DNA of 64,000 nt from Microlunatus endophyticus (GCF_014646195.1 NZ_BMMZ01000005.1:1-64000); one strand, 5' to 3'; numbered from the stretch's first letter, positions 41,439 through 49,829 are shown. Numbers and translations: made by a program. Notes: generated by a model from the sequence alone, not told the origin.

Positions 41439-42713
41439 TCATGTCGACGGCGCGATCCTGGACAGGCCATTGACGATGTGGTCGTAGATGTCACCGTTGC
41501 GGTGATCGGTGAGGTTGGACAACATCTTCAAGGTGAACTGCATGACCACCTTGCGCGGCAGGCCGTAGCGCACTGCTGCCTTCATGATCGTCGGCTGGGC
41601 GATGATCTTGGTGAAGACACGGCCGAGCGAGTAGTAGCCGCCCCAGGTCTCCTTCAACTGCGCCGGGTAGCCGTACAACGCCTTCTCCGCGCTCGGAGTG
41701 CCGACACCGCGGTAGTGTGCCTCGGCGATCGCGTTGGCAGCCATCTCGGCCGACTCCATCGCGTACGGGATCCCCTCGCCGTTGAACGGGCTGACCATGC
41801 CGCCCGCATCGCCGACCAGCAGTAGCCCGCGGTTGTAGTGCGGGGTCCGGTTGAAGGCCATCGGCAGCGCGGCGCCGAGCACCCGGCCGACCTGGTTCTG
41901 GTCCCGGAAACCCCACTCCTGCGGAGTGTTGTCCATCCAGACCTTCAGCATCTGCTTGTAGTCGACCTTGCCGAACGCCTTGGAGGTGTTGAGGATGCCG
42001 AGGCCGACATTGCAGGTGCCGTCGCCGAGCGGGAAGATCCAGCCATAGCCGGGAAGCAGATCCGACTCCCCCGGCTTGCCGGTCCACAGCTCCGGCCAGG
42101 ACTCGATGTAGGGGCTGTCGTGCAGCGGGCTCTTGTAGTAGGTCCGGACCGCGACGCCCATCGGCAGCTTCTCGCGCCGGTTGATGCCCATCGCGATGCT
42201 GATCCGGGTCGAGTTGCCGTCGGCGGCGACCACCAGCGGCGCGCTGAAGCGCTGGCCGTCCTTGGTGACCACACCAGTGATCCGATCGGTGACCGGATCG
42301 ATGATCGGCTCGGTGACATTGGCCAACTCGTACAGCTTCGCGCCCGAGGCGACCGCGTTCTCGGCCAGCAGTTGGTCGAAATCGGCCCGCTGCCGGGTGA
42401 CGCCGAAATTCGGGTAGTCGACCAGGTCGGGCCAGTCCAGGTCCCAGTGCCGCCCGCCGGCCCAGAACCGCAGGCCCCGCTGGTGGGCCCAGCCGTTGTC
42501 GGTGGAGATGTCGATGCCGAGCTTGATCAACTGCTTGGTGCCGCGCGGGGTGAGCCCGTCGCCGCAGACCTTCTCCCGGGGAAACTTGGTCTTCTCCAGC
42601 AGGGAGACGTCGAGTCCACTGCGGGCCAGGTACGTCGCAGCCGCCGAACCTGCTGGTCCGGCTCCGACGACGATCACATCGCTAGTGATCGCGCCGCGTT
42701 CGCTGCCAGTCAT
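41439..42713 (-). CDS. menJ: Geranylgeranyl reductase family protein (MenJ-like)
   Basis: This 424-residue FAD-dependent reductase has the N-terminal dinucleotide fold VIVVGAGPAGSAAATYLARS, LLEKTKFPREKVCGDGLTPRG, and GLLLVGDAGGMVSPFNGEGI (second FAD motif). This architecture matches mycobacterial MenJ, which saturates one isoprene unit of menaquinone. It lies directly upstream of nuoA and downstream of an isochorismate synthase on the same strand, which supports a quinone role. The ATG has GGAGAG upstream. A geranylgeranyl reductase for other lipids is the alternative. Confidence 0.87.
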   Translation of the reverse strand: MTGSERGAITSDVIVVGAGPAGSAAATYLARSGLDVSLLEKTKFPREKVCGDGLTPRGTKQLIKLGIDISTDNGWAHQRGLRFWAGGRHWDLDWPDLVDYPNFGVTRQRADFDQLLAENAVASGAKLYELANVTEPIIDPVTDRITGVVTKDGQRFSAPLVVAADGNSTRISIAMGINRREKLPMGVAVRTYYKSPLHDSPYIESWPELWTGKPGESDLLPGYGWIFPLGDGTCNVGLGILNTSKAFGKVDYKQMLKVWMDNTPQEWGFRDQNQVGRVLGAALPMAFNRTPHYNRGLLLVGDAGGMVSPFNGEGIPYAMESAEMAANAIAEAHYRGVGTPSAEKALYGYPAQLKETWGGYYSLGRVFTKIIAQPTIMKAAVRYGLPRKVVMQFTLKMLSNLTDHRNGDIYDHIVNGLSRIAPST

Positions 42714-42732
42714 TCCAACTCTCCGGACGACT

Positions 42733-42777
42733 TGATACTGAGGGTGATACTGAGGGACTTAGTGAAACTCTTCACTA
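42733..42777. repeat. Tandem duplication and palindrome upstream of menJ
   Basis: TGATACTGAGGG is exactly duplicated in tandem (42733-42744 and 42745-42756). Just beyond it is a perfect inverted repeat, TAGTGAA-actc-TTCACTA (42760-42777), which could be a regulator-binding site for the MenJ-like gene. Confidence 0.55.
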
Positions 42778-42936
42778 GCTATCGGTCACTCTACGACGGG
42801 ACCACCCCGCCAGTCACGTCGGTATGGGGCTAGTGAACCCGGCGTTATCGAATCGGTCAATTCCACGCGGGGGCGAGACGTTTCCCCTAGCCAGCGCGGG
42901 TAATTACGCAACCTCATCCTTGCGAAAACCCTCACC
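42778..42936. other. Intergenic stretch with no visible gene
   Basis: No coding frame with native codon usage was seen on either strand. With the neighbouring repeats it makes up the 432-bp gap between the MenJ-like gene and isochorismate synthase. Confidence 0.5.
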
Positions 42937-42981
42937 TCGCCGAGGGGTCACTTATTCCCTCATTTCGGCGGCGTGCCGCGA
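42937..42981 (+). repeat. Dispersed 45-bp repeat, copy A
   Basis: The copy reads CGCCGAGGGGTCACTTATTC then CCTCATTTCGGCGGCGTGCC, ending GCGA. It shares its order of blocks (CGCCGAGGRGTC, TATTCCCTSAT, GCGGCGTGYCGCG) with four other copies in the window, and lies alone between genes. Confidence 0.75.
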
Positions 42982-43012
42982 ACTCAGCCAGGAAAGGAAT
43001 CGACCCGGATCC

Positions 43013-43112
43013 TCAAATCTTGAGCGCGCGGACGAAGATGCCGCCGGCACCGAGCAGGTCGACGAGCTGCTGCCAGCCGATCCTTCGCCTTCTGATCGCG
43101 CGTCGCAGCCAT
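43013..43112 (-). pseudogene. Possible frameshifted small gene after isochorismate synthase
   Basis: On the minus strand an ATG opens MAATRDQKAK in good native codon usage. In another frame the end of the segment reads IGWQQLVDLLGAGGIFVRAL plus KI and a TGA, with G/C at nearly every third position. The two halves differ by one base, suggesting a frameshifted or decayed short gene. No family is recognised. Confidence 0.3.
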
Positions 43113-43145
43113 GGCGGCCGCGTCCCCGCGTCCACAGCCAGTGAA

Positions 43146-44411
43146 TCAACCGGCGAGGGCGTCCCGCATCGGTACGAGTTTGGCGACCGACTCGGCCAGC
43201 TCGGCCTCCGGATTCGAGCCGCCGACGATGCCGCAGCCGGCGTAAAGCCGGATCTGCCGCGGATCGTCGGCATCGATCCGGCCGCACCGCAGGGCGATCG
43301 CCCACTCGCCGTCACCGTCGGCGTCGATCCAGCCGACCGGGCCCGCGTAGCGGTCCCGGTCGAGATGCTCGAGCTCGGCGATCGTCGACCGGGCCAGTGC
43401 CGTAGGCGTACCGCAGACCGCCGCACTCGGGTGCAATGCGGCCGCCAGCGCCAGCGAACTCGCCTCGGGTGCTGCGACCGCCGTCACGTCGGTTGCCAGG
43501 TGCAGCACATTCGGCAGCTCCAGCACGTACGGCGCGTCCGGGACGTTCATCCCGGAGCAGTAGGGCGCCAGCGCCCGCGCAACCGAGGTCACCGCGTACT
43601 CGTGCTCCTCGAGGTCTTTGCTCGAGTGCGCCAGCGACGCAGCCAAGGCGAGATCCTGGCCGGCATCAGCCGATCGCCGGATGGTGCCGGCGAGCACTCG
43701 CGAGGTGGCCAGGCCGGCCTCGCGTCGCACCAGCATTTCCGGCGTGGCGCCGACCAGTCCGTCCACGTGATAGGTCCAGCAGGTCGCGTACTCCTCGGAG
43801 AGCCGGCTGACCAGCCGTCGCGGATCGATCGGACTGTCGGCGATGGCGACCAGCTCCCGGGCCAGCACCACCTTGTCCAGCTCGGTGGTCATGATCCGGC
43901 CGACGGCCTCCGCGACCGCCTGCTCCCACTCCGGACCGCTCAGCTTGCCGTCTGCGAAGGTCACCGCTCCTGGGGCCTCGACCGGTTCGATCCGGGGCGC
44001 GCTGATCGGCGGCGCGTCCGAGGGCCGGATGGTGGTCCGCCAGGCACGACCGGCCCGGCGGCCGATGATCAACTCGGGAATGATCAGCACCGACTCCGCG
44101 GCGGTGTTGTCCGGGTCGAAGACGAAACTGCCGAATGCGACGAACCCGGTGCCCGGCAGGTCGTCGCCACCCAACGCGGACTCGACCACCAGCTGATCGC
44201 GGAGCTCCCGCCACCACTGCTCGGCGTCAGCCAGCGAGGTCGCCTTGTGGCGAGCCGCCTCGCCGTAGCCGATCATGCCCTCGCCCCGCCGGATCCAGGC
44301 CGTCGTGGCGGCATCCGGCATCGCGTCGGCGAGCGGTCCCGGGTCTGCGATCTCCTCGGTCGCGACCAGCAGCCGCGGCCGCTCGACCGGCCCGGGAGCA
44401 GACGTCCTCAC
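43146..44411 (-). CDS. menF: Isochorismate synthase
   Basis: This 421-residue chorismate-utilising enzyme converts chorismate to isochorismate, the first committed step of menaquinone synthesis. The catalytic half (about residues 160-420) shows ELDKVVLARELVAIADSPID, DGLVGATPEMLVRREAG, SRVLAGTIRRS, and HSSKDLEEHEYAVTSV with the Mg-binding Glu. The GTG start giving VRTSAPGPVE lies 7 nt after a TAATCT box. A siderophore-type (EntC/DhbC) role is possible, but the men/nuo context favours MenF. Confidence 0.88.
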   Translation of the reverse strand: MRTSAPGPVERPRLLVATEEIADPGPLADAMPDAATTAWIRRGEGMIGYGEAARHKATSLADAEQWWRELRDQLVVESALGGDDLPGTGFVAFGSFVFDPDNTAAESVLIIPELIIGRRAGRAWRTTIRPSDAPPISAPRIEPVEAPGAVTFADGKLSGPEWEQAVAEAVGRIMTTELDKVVLARELVAIADSPIDPRRLVSRLSEEYATCWTYHVDGLVGATPEMLVRREAGLATSRVLAGTIRRSADAGQDLALAASLAHSSKDLEEHEYAVTSVARALAPYCSGMNVPDAPYVLELPNVLHLATDVTAVAAPEASSLALAAALHPSAAVCGTPTALARSTIAELEHLDRDRYAGPVGWIDADGDGEWAIALRCGRIDADDPRQIRLYAGCGIVGGSNPEAELAESVAKLVPMRDALAG

Positions 44412-44418
44412 GCCGCTC

Positions 44419-44424
44419 AGATTA
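44419..44424 (-). promoter_or_regulatory. -10 box of isochorismate synthase gene (leaderless)
   Basis: TAATCT on the minus strand ends 7 nt before the GTG start and no ribosome-binding site is present. It supports the chosen start over longer in-frame alternatives. Confidence 0.5.
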
Positions 44425-44559
44425 GCCGCGCCGGAACCGAAACCGACTATCCCCGATTTGTGAGATGCACCTCGTGATCCAGGTCTCAGCCGGCGAGATT
44501 CGACGCGGCCGTACGGCAATTGACTCGCGATCCGGCACCGGTACGACCATGATCCGGTT

Positions 44560-45522
44560 ATGTCCGCTCGTACGCCCACCCCGCTCACCGTGCCGCACGC
44601 CGCAACCGCACAACGTCCGGCCTGGGCCGACCTGCCGGCCGCGGTCCAGGACTGGACCCAAGATCAACTCGGTGCGCGGGTGGTCTCGGCGGCGAATGAG
44701 CTCAGCGGTTACACGCCCGGCTTCGCCGCCCGGTTGCAGCTGGACGACGGCCGCCGGGTCTTCGCCAAGATCGCCGGTTGGGGCAAGGAGTGGCTGCTGG
44801 AGTCCTATGCCAACGAGGCGCTCAAGCGGCGTACGCTTCCGGTCGCCGTCCCGGCACCGGAGTTGATCTTCGACGCCCGGTCCGGGATCGACGGCGGGGA
44901 TTGGCAGTTGCTGGCCTTCGCAGAGATCGACGGGCGCCCGCCGCACCGGCCATGGACCGATGCCGACCTCAGGGTCGCCGTCAGGGCGGTCGAGACGGCC
45001 GCGCAGGCTCTGACACCGGCTCCGCCCGGATACGCGTGGGAACCGCTGAGCGAGGCACTGGGCGGTCTTGGCCCGGACAAGGAGCAGATGATCACCGAGC
45101 GGTTCGGCGACCACGTCGCCGAATTGCGGGACCTGATCATTGCCCTGCCGCAGCGCTGCAACGGGACCACACTGGTGCACTGCGACCTGCGCGACGACAA
45201 CATGATCATCGGCGCCGACGGACGTGCCTGGATCGTGGATTGGAACTTTCCGGCGCTCGGCAAGCCCTTTGTCGATCTGGTGACGCTCCTGATGTCGGCC
45301 CGCGGCGACGGGCACGACGTCGACGCGATCCTGGCCGCGAGCCCGGTGGTCACACCGCAGGACAAGGACGCGATCGACAGCCTGCTCGCCGACCTCGCGC
45401 TCTACTACGCGATCGCCTCGACCAGCCCGGAGCCGGACGGCTCACCCTATCTGCGGGAGCACCAGCGCTGGAGCGCCGTCGTGGTCGCCGACTGGCTGGC
45501 CGAGCGCCGCGGCTGGACCTGA
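44560..45522 (+). CDS. Aminoglycoside phosphotransferase (APH)-fold kinase
   Basis: This 320-residue small-molecule kinase-like protein has the catalytic loop LVHCDLRDDNMII (about residues 204-216) and the metal-binding segment WIVDWNFPALGKPF (about 224-237); the invariant Lys is probably in RVFAKIAGWGKEW. Such genes are frequent in actinobacteria and rarely confer drug resistance; the substrate is unknown. It is divergent from menF. The ATG is 6 nt after CATGAT, which could be a weak -10. A pair of dispersed repeats follows its stop. Confidence 0.85.
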   Translation: MSARTPTPLTVPHAATAQRPAWADLPAAVQDWTQDQLGARVVSAANELSGYTPGFAARLQLDDGRRVFAKIAGWGKEWLLESYANEALKRRTLPVAVPAPELIFDARSGIDGGDWQLLAFAEIDGRPPHRPWTDADLRVAVRAVETAAQALTPAPPGYAWEPLSEALGGLGPDKEQMITERFGDHVAELRDLIIALPQRCNGTTLVHCDLRDDNMIIGADGRAWIVDWNFPALGKPFVDLVTLLMSARGDGHDVDAILAASPVVTPQDKDAIDSLLADLALYYAIASTSPEPDGSPYLREHQRWSAVVVADWLAERRGWT

Positions 45523-45530
45523 CCCTCCCA

Positions 45531-45576
45531 CCCGCCGAGGAGTCACATATCCCTCAATATGTGCGGCGTGTCGCGG
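45531..45576 (+). repeat. Dispersed 45-bp repeat, copy B
   Basis: Starts CCCGCCGAGGAGTCACATAT and ends GTGCGGCGTGTCGCGG. It begins 9 nt after the phosphotransferase stop. Together with copy B' in reverse orientation 20 nt later it forms an inverted repeat with arms over 40 bp long. Confidence 0.8.
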
Positions 45577-45596
45577 TCTCCCGGTCGGTGCGGTGA

Positions 45597-45641
45597 CGAC
45601 ACGCCGCACGGATCAGGGAATTACCGACCCCTCGGCGGGTA
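45597..45641 (-). repeat. Dispersed 45-bp repeat, copy B' (inverted)
   Basis: Reverse copy: on the minus strand it reads CCCGCCGAGGGGTCGGTAAT then TCCCTGATCCGTGCGGCGTG and TCG. With copy B it can fold into a large imperfect stem that may terminate the upstream transcript, although it lacks a T run. Confidence 0.8.
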
Positions 45642-45650
45642 TGCCGGAGG

Positions 45651-45665
45651 CAGATTAGCTGCCGG
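45651..45665. promoter_or_regulatory. Inverted repeat upstream of the clpP pair
   Basis: GGCAG-attag-CTGCC, within a broader GCCGG...CCGGC context, lies about 60 nt before the first clpP start. It is a candidate site for the HTH regulator encoded after the pair, but the motif was not matched to a known consensus. Confidence 0.35.
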
Positions 45666-45726
45666 CAGATCGGGGTGGATTCCAGGTCAGGGACGGGCAC
45701 CGTTGGTCATGAGAGGAGAAACGATC

Positions 45727-46350
45727 ATGATCAATACCACCAGGGAAGGCGAGCCGCAGTTCCGCTCCGGTCTCGTTGATCAACTCGTCCAACGGCTGCT
45801 GGAGCAGAGGATCGTGCTGCTCGGCCAGCCGGTCGACGACGCGATCGCCAATCGGCTCTGCGCCCAACTGCTGTTGCTGTCCGCTGAGGACTCCAAGGCC
45901 GACATCAGTCTCTACATCAACTCACCGGGTGGCTCGGTCTCGGCCGGACTGGCTGTCTACGACGTGATGAAGCTGATCCCCAACGACGTCAGCACCCTGG
46001 CCATGGGGCTGGCGGCGAGCATGGGGCAGTTCCTGTTGTCCGGCGGCACCAAGGGCAAGCGCTACAGCCTGCCGAACGCGCGGGTGCTGATGCACCAGGG
46101 TTCGGCCGGGCTCGGTGGGACCAGTGCCGACATCGAGATCCAGGCCGAGAACCTCGAATACACCAACCAGCTGATGAACACGCTGATCGCCGAGCACACC
46201 GGACAGTCCAAATCCACCGTCGACGCGGATTCGCTGCGAGACCGCTGGTTCACCGCCCAGCAGGCGCTGGACTACGGAATCATCGATGCCGTCGTCAGCG
46301 AGGTCGCCGACGTGCGACCGGCGGTCCGCACCCGGTCGGCGCGACTCTAG
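45727..46350 (+). CDS. clpP: ATP-dependent Clp protease proteolytic subunit (first of pair)
   Basis: This 207-residue ClpP peptidase has the catalytic Ser98 in MGLAASMGQFLLSGG and His123 in ARVLMHQGSAG; the Asp is near residue 173. [19 protein letters not shown] is the oxyanion-loop region. It would form mixed tetradecamers with the adjacent ClpP and dock onto ClpX or ClpC. The ATG at 45727 follows GAGGAG. The pair is not next to tig or clpX, unlike housekeeping clpP1P2. With an HTH gene following, it resembles the clpP3-clpP4-popR arrangement of Streptomyces. Confidence 0.93.
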   Translation: MINTTREGEPQFRSGLVDQLVQRLLEQRIVLLGQPVDDAIANRLCAQLLLLSAEDSKADISLYINSPGGSVSAGLAVYDVMKLIPNDVSTLAMGLAASMGQFLLSGGTKGKRYSLPNARVLMHQGSAGLGGTSADIEIQAENLEYTNQLMNTLIAEHTGQSKSTVDADSLRDRWFTAQQALDYGIIDAVVSEVADVRPAVRTRSARL

Positions 46351-46362
46351 GAGAAGATGATC

Positions 46363-46980
46363 ATGAGCCAGTACTCCATTCCGACCGTGGTCGAGAAGAC
46401 CATCCGCGGCGAGCGGGTCTCCGACATCTACTCCCGGCTGCTGAGCGACCGGATCGTGTTCCTGGGTACGCCGATCGACGATGGTGTCGCCAATGTGATC
46501 ATCGCGCAGCTGCTGCACCTGGACTCCGAGAACTCCGAGCAGGACATCGGCTTCTACATCAACTCGCCCGGCGGGTCGCTGACCGCGCTGATGGGCATCT
46601 ACGACACCATGCAGTTCATCAGTGCCCAGGTCGCGACCGTCTGCATCGGTCAGGCGGCATCATCGGCTGCGGTGCTCCTGGCTGCGGGTGCAGCGGGCAA
46701 ACGCTCGGTGCTGCCGCACTCCCGGATCCTGTTGCACCAGCCGTCCGGGAGTGCCGAGGGCACCCTGCCCGATCTCGCCGTACAGGCCAAGGAGATCGCA
46801 CGGCTGCGCTCCCAGCTCAATGAGGTGCTCAGCCGGCACACGGGGCAGCCGATCGACAAGATCAAGACCGACACCGATCGGGATCTGATCCTGACCCCGG
46901 AGGAGGCGGTCGGCTACGGCGTCGTCGACCGAGTGATGCAGCCGCGCGAAGCCTCCGCGGCTGCGTACCGGATCGGCTGA
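46363..46980 (+). CDS. clpP: ATP-dependent Clp protease proteolytic subunit (second of pair)
   Basis: This 205-residue ClpP has nucleophile Ser100 in [14 protein letters not shown] and His125 in [14 protein letters not shown]. The residue after the catalytic Ser is Ser, where most ClpPs have Met. [18 protein letters not shown] is the conserved loop. AGGAG is 9 nt before the chosen ATG; an in-frame ATG 6 nt earlier has only a 3-nt spacing. It lies 12 nt after the first clpP, so they form an operon. It converges with the HTH gene, with 3 nt between stops. Confidence 0.93.
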   Translation: MSQYSIPTVVEKTIRGERVSDIYSRLLSDRIVFLGTPIDDGVANVIIAQLLHLDSENSEQDIGFYINSPGGSLTALMGIYDTMQFISAQVATVCIGQAASSAAVLLAAGAAGKRSVLPHSRILLHQPSGSAEGTLPDLAVQAKEIARLRSQLNEVLSRHTGQPIDKIKTDTDRDLILTPEEAVGYGVVDRVMQPREASAAAYRIG

Positions 46981-46983
46981 GGA

Positions 46984-47409
46984 TCAGGCCGCGAGCGCCA
47001 GCACGTCGCCGGGGCGACCGGCCGGATGCCCGATGCGTCCAGCGCCGACCCGCTGGGGACGTACGGTCAGGGTCTCCTGGACCTCATGATCGAGGAGGTC
47101 CACGTAGGTCCTCCAGACCAGGTCCAGCAGATCAAGATCAAGCGCGCCGCAGACTGCGGCGAGCATCTCAGAGGAGGGCTCCTTGCGACCACGCTCGATC
47201 TCCGACAGGTACGGGACCGAGATGCCCGCAGTCTCGGCAACGTCGGACAGGGTGCGCTTCTGATCATGCCGGGCTCGGCGGAGCACGCCCCCGAGCAGGG
47301 TCCGCAGCAGCGGATCACCGGGCCGTCGATGCCGCCCCAGCGGCACGACGTCGGCGCCGGGAATCGCGTCGGATCGCTGCGGTTGCGGGGGCTGTGGCGC
47401 TTCGGTCAT
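46984..47409 (-). CDS. XRE-family HTH regulator (ClgR/PopR-like)
   Basis: This 141-residue DNA-binding protein has an HTH (about residues 38-95) with [20 protein letters not shown] followed by [12 protein letters not shown]. The [13 protein letters not shown] pattern is characteristic of ClgR, which activates clp genes in actinobacteria, and of PopR, which controls the accessory clpP3P4 operon in Streptomyces. It sits directly after the clpP pair on the other strand, so control of that pair is likely (inference). It is longer than ClgR at both ends. The ATG is 6 nt after TAGCGT. Confidence 0.82.
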   Translation of the reverse strand: MTEAPQPPQPQRSDAIPGADVVPLGRHRRPGDPLLRTLLGGVLRRARHDQKRTLSDVAETAGISVPYLSEIERGRKEPSSEMLAAVCGALDLDLLDLVWRTYVDLLDHEVQETLTVRPQRVGAGRIGHPAGRPGDVLALAA

Positions 47410-47415
47410 GAAGCA

Positions 47416-47421
47416 ACGCTA
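47416..47421 (-). promoter_or_regulatory. -10 box of the ClgR/PopR-like gene (leaderless)
   Basis: TAGCGT on the minus strand ends 6 nt before the ATG. A GC palindrome (CCGGCCGCCGGCCGG) lies just upstream, in the position of an operator. Confidence 0.45.
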
Positions 47422-47485
47422 ATCCGGCCGCCGGCCGGAATCGTCAACCTTTCGCTGCCAGCAGAAGGGACAGGACCCCGGGGGC

Positions 47486-47519
47486 GGATCCGCCGGCCGT
47501 TTGCTTGACCGGCGGATCC
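47486..47519. repeat. Inverted repeat, possible bidirectional stem
   Basis: GGATCCGCCGG and CCGGCGGATCC are perfect 11-bp arms around a 12-nt loop. The stem lies between two genes transcribed leftward (upstream of the HTH gene, after the GAF-ANTAR gene), with no T run. It could terminate the GAF-ANTAR message. Confidence 0.55.
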
Positions 47520-47639
47520 TGGCGCCCGAGAACTCCTAGGTCTGTTGCCCGGGAACCTGCGCCACCACTACCCAGCCCGGCGAGCTTCCACCGTCGACAG
47601 CGGAAGCGACCGGATCCGGCCAGCGGCAGTTTCGGGTGA

Positions 47640-48458
47640 TCAGTCGTCCGGGCCGATCCCGAATGCCTGATCAAGACCGGCGGCGGGGTCAGCCGGGGCG
47701 CCGTCGACGCCGGTCGTCTTGATGCCACCGGACTCAGCGAGAGTCTCGGCGAGCACCCGGAGCTTGACATTGTGGGTCTGAGAGTAGCGCCGCAACAGTT
47801 CGAAGGACTGGTCGAGCGTCAGCCCGAAGCGTTGCATCAGCATCCCCTGCGCAACACCGATGATCTGGCGGGACCGGGCCGCGGCCCTCAAACCCTCCTC
47901 CACGTGGGCCGCTGCCAAGGCACTGGCGGCGTGCCGGGCGAAGACACTGGCGATGCCGAGGTCGGTCGCGTCGAAGGCGTACGGCTGGTGGGCGAAGAGA
48001 TTCAGCGATGCGGCCAGCGGCGAACCGGTGATCTCCAGGCGAAGACTCAGGACGGACCGGACACCCAGCTCTGCCGCAGCCGGCGCCCAGCGCGGCCACC
48101 GCAGTTCACTGCTCAGGTCGTTGACCGTCAGGGTCCCGAGCTCCCAGACCTCGTCCACGCTCGGACCTTCGCCGAGATCTTCCTGGAACTGTGCGGCCTG
48201 GGCAGCGATCGGATCCGACGCCGCCGCGGTCGTCAGCCGCCCGTCCCGCTCGCGCAGGATGATCCCACAGGCGTCGCAGGCATCGACGGCCTGGACCGCC
48301 AGGCTCGCGATCCGCTCGAGTGTCGGCTGCTGCTGATGCTCGGCGTGCAACTGCTCAGCGAGCTGTGCGAAGTCCTCGGCGTACTTCAAAGAATTCACCT
48401 CCGAGTCCAGCCACGATCCGCTCTCCGTGCGGCGGGTCGTATTGCCACCTCGGGACAT
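47640..48458 (-). CDS. GAF and ANTAR domain protein
   Basis: This protein of about 272 residues has an N-terminal GAF sensory domain (about residues 25-185; CDACGIILRERDGRL, SVLSLRLEITGSPLAASLNL) and a C-terminal ANTAR RNA-binding domain (about 195-250; RQIIGVAQGMLMQRFGLTLD, ending with the YSQTHNVKLRVLAETL helix). ANTAR proteins typically bind paired RNA hairpins to block termination. The start is uncertain: the frame is open to a GTG at 48599, but the ATG at 48458 begins closer to the domain. No response-regulator receiver is present. Its RNA targets are unknown. Confidence 0.87.
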   Translation of the reverse strand: MSRGGNTTRRTESGSWLDSEVNSLKYAEDFAQLAEQLHAEHQQQPTLERIASLAVQAVDACDACGIILRERDGRLTTAAASDPIAAQAAQFQEDLGEGPSVDEVWELGTLTVNDLSSELRWPRWAPAAAELGVRSVLSLRLEITGSPLAASLNLFAHQPYAFDATDLGIASVFARHAASALAAAHVEEGLRAAARSRQIIGVAQGMLMQRFGLTLDQSFELLRRYSQTHNVKLRVLAETLAESGGIKTTGVDGAPADPAAGLDQAFGIGPDD

Positions 48459-48770
48459 CAGATTGGCCCTCGAAGGAGCCGGCGCATTCGCATCTCCCAG
48501 CGCCGGCGCAGACGGTCGGTAGGAACGGGGATGCTGCTGACGATCGGCCACAACGGCTTCCGTCCCGAGCCCCCAGATGTGGGCTCCGTTGACGTACACC
48601 GAAAGCGACCGGATTCATCCTGAGTCCCGTCTCACGAACCAACGGCGCAATTCACGTTACGCCACCACTGAACTGGCGACAACTGCGGTCCTGCTCTCGT
48701 GTTGCGGCGGCGGCTCGCCCCCTTGCACTGGCACGATGGTCGGCAGTCGACGTGAGAGGGACATCGCCCG
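48459..48770. other. Gap between GAF-ANTAR and channel genes
   Basis: The minus-strand frame of the GAF-ANTAR gene stays open to a GTG at 48599, so the first half may be coding. Small elements seen are a 7-bp inverted repeat (CCGGCGC/GCGCCGG near 48478-48507) and AACTGGCGACAAC (48671-48683), which resembles the AAACTCGCGACAAC repeat at 17.4 kb. Confidence 0.4.
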
Positions 48771-49829
48771 GTGCTGGTTTGGCTGATCCTGCGGGCCGCC
48801 GCTTCACGGCTTCGCGGTTGGCGGCTGTATGTGCTGATGCTGGCCGCGGTGTTCGTCATCGCCTGGGTGATCATGCTGATCGCCGAACCGTCATCGGCCG
48901 CGATCACCAGGCCGAAGAATTTCTGGTGGTGGTTCCTGGTGACCGCCTTCACGGTGGGCTACGGCGACTTCACCCCGGTCAGCGTCGCCGGTCGGATCGC
49001 CGGGGTCCTGGTGATGATGACGGCCATCGGCATCGTGGCGGCATTGGTCGGAGACGTCCTGGACGCGGCTGCCGCGCGACGGACCAAACGGATGAAGGGA
49101 GTCGCCCGCGTGGACAAGACCGATCACTTCGTGATCCTCGGCTATGCCGCCGACCGGACCGGACCGTTGGCGGAGCAGCTCTGTGACGACAAGGGGGCGC
49201 ACGTGGTGATCTGCGCGCTTCCGGAACAGGCGCACGAGCATCCGTTGCCGCACCGCGACGACGTCAGCTTCGTCCGCGGCAACTTCCGCGATCCGCAGGT
49301 GCTCGACCGGGCCGGCATCGGCAACGCCCGGGCCGTGATCGTGGACGAGCACGACGGTGACGACGACGGGGCGATCGTCACGACGCTGCTGGTCCACCAA
49401 CTGCATCCCGATCTGCACGTGGTCACCGCGGCGCATGACACCGACACCACCCAGCGGCTGCTGCGGACCTTCGGTCCACAGCTCGAGTGTGTCGAGCGCC
49501 ACGATCTGCCGATGCTCAGCGAGGCCGCTGCGGTCCCGGGAGTGACCCGCTTCTACGCCGATATCAGGACCATCGGACGCGGTGCCGACACCTACTCCGT
49601 ACGACTCCTCGACGACGCGAAGGGCCACCGGCTCGGCGATCTGATGTTCCGGCTCAAGGACACCCACAACGTCACCGTCTGCGCACTCGCCGACGACGGC
49701 AGCTTCACCACCAATCCCCCGTCGGACACCCGGCTCAACCCCGGCATGACGCTCTACTACATCGCTGATCATCGGCTCGGCTGGGAGGATGTACGGCCGC
49801 TGCTCGCCCCTGGCACACTGCCGTCATGA
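48771..49829 (+). CDS. Two-helix potassium channel with RCK (TrkA-N) domain
   Basis: This 352-residue single-chain K+ channel has a first helix around residues 18-40, then a pore loop with the selectivity filter TVGYGD, then a second helix (IAGVLVMMTAIGIVAALVGD). A cytoplasmic RCK NAD-binding fold follows (DHFVILGYAADRTGPLAEQL, where GYAADR departs from GxGxxG) and an RCK-C-like domain near the end. It resembles MthK-type channels. Three Trp (FWWWF) precede the filter helix. The GTG start follows GAGAGGG. Its last bases overlap the aminotransferase start (ATGA). The ligand is unknown. Confidence 0.88.
   Translation: MLVWLILRAAASRLRGWRLYVLMLAAVFVIAWVIMLIAEPSSAAITRPKNFWWWFLVTAFTVGYGDFTPVSVAGRIAGVLVMMTAIGIVAALVGDVLDAAAARRTKRMKGVARVDKTDHFVILGYAADRTGPLAEQLCDDKGAHVVICALPEQAHEHPLPHRDDVSFVRGNFRDPQVLDRAGIGNARAVIVDEHDGDDDGAIVTTLLVHQLHPDLHVVTAAHDTDTTQRLLRTFGPQLECVERHDLPMLSEAAAVPGVTRFYADIRTIGRGADTYSVRLLDDAKGHRLGDLMFRLKDTHNVTVCALADDGSFTTNPPSDTRLNPGMTLYYIADHRLGWEDVRPLLAPGTLPS

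Noticed and set aside
42824..43144. A 106-codon plus-strand frame between menJ and menF
   Set aside because: It runs through repeat A, with poor codon usage and no ribosome-binding site.
44560..45522. Aminoglycoside-resistance gene
   Set aside because: The APH fold is clear, but actinobacteria carry many such kinases of other function and nothing in the context indicates resistance.
45531..45641. CRISPR array
   Set aside because: Only two copies, inverted relative to each other, with no regular spacers and no cas genes.
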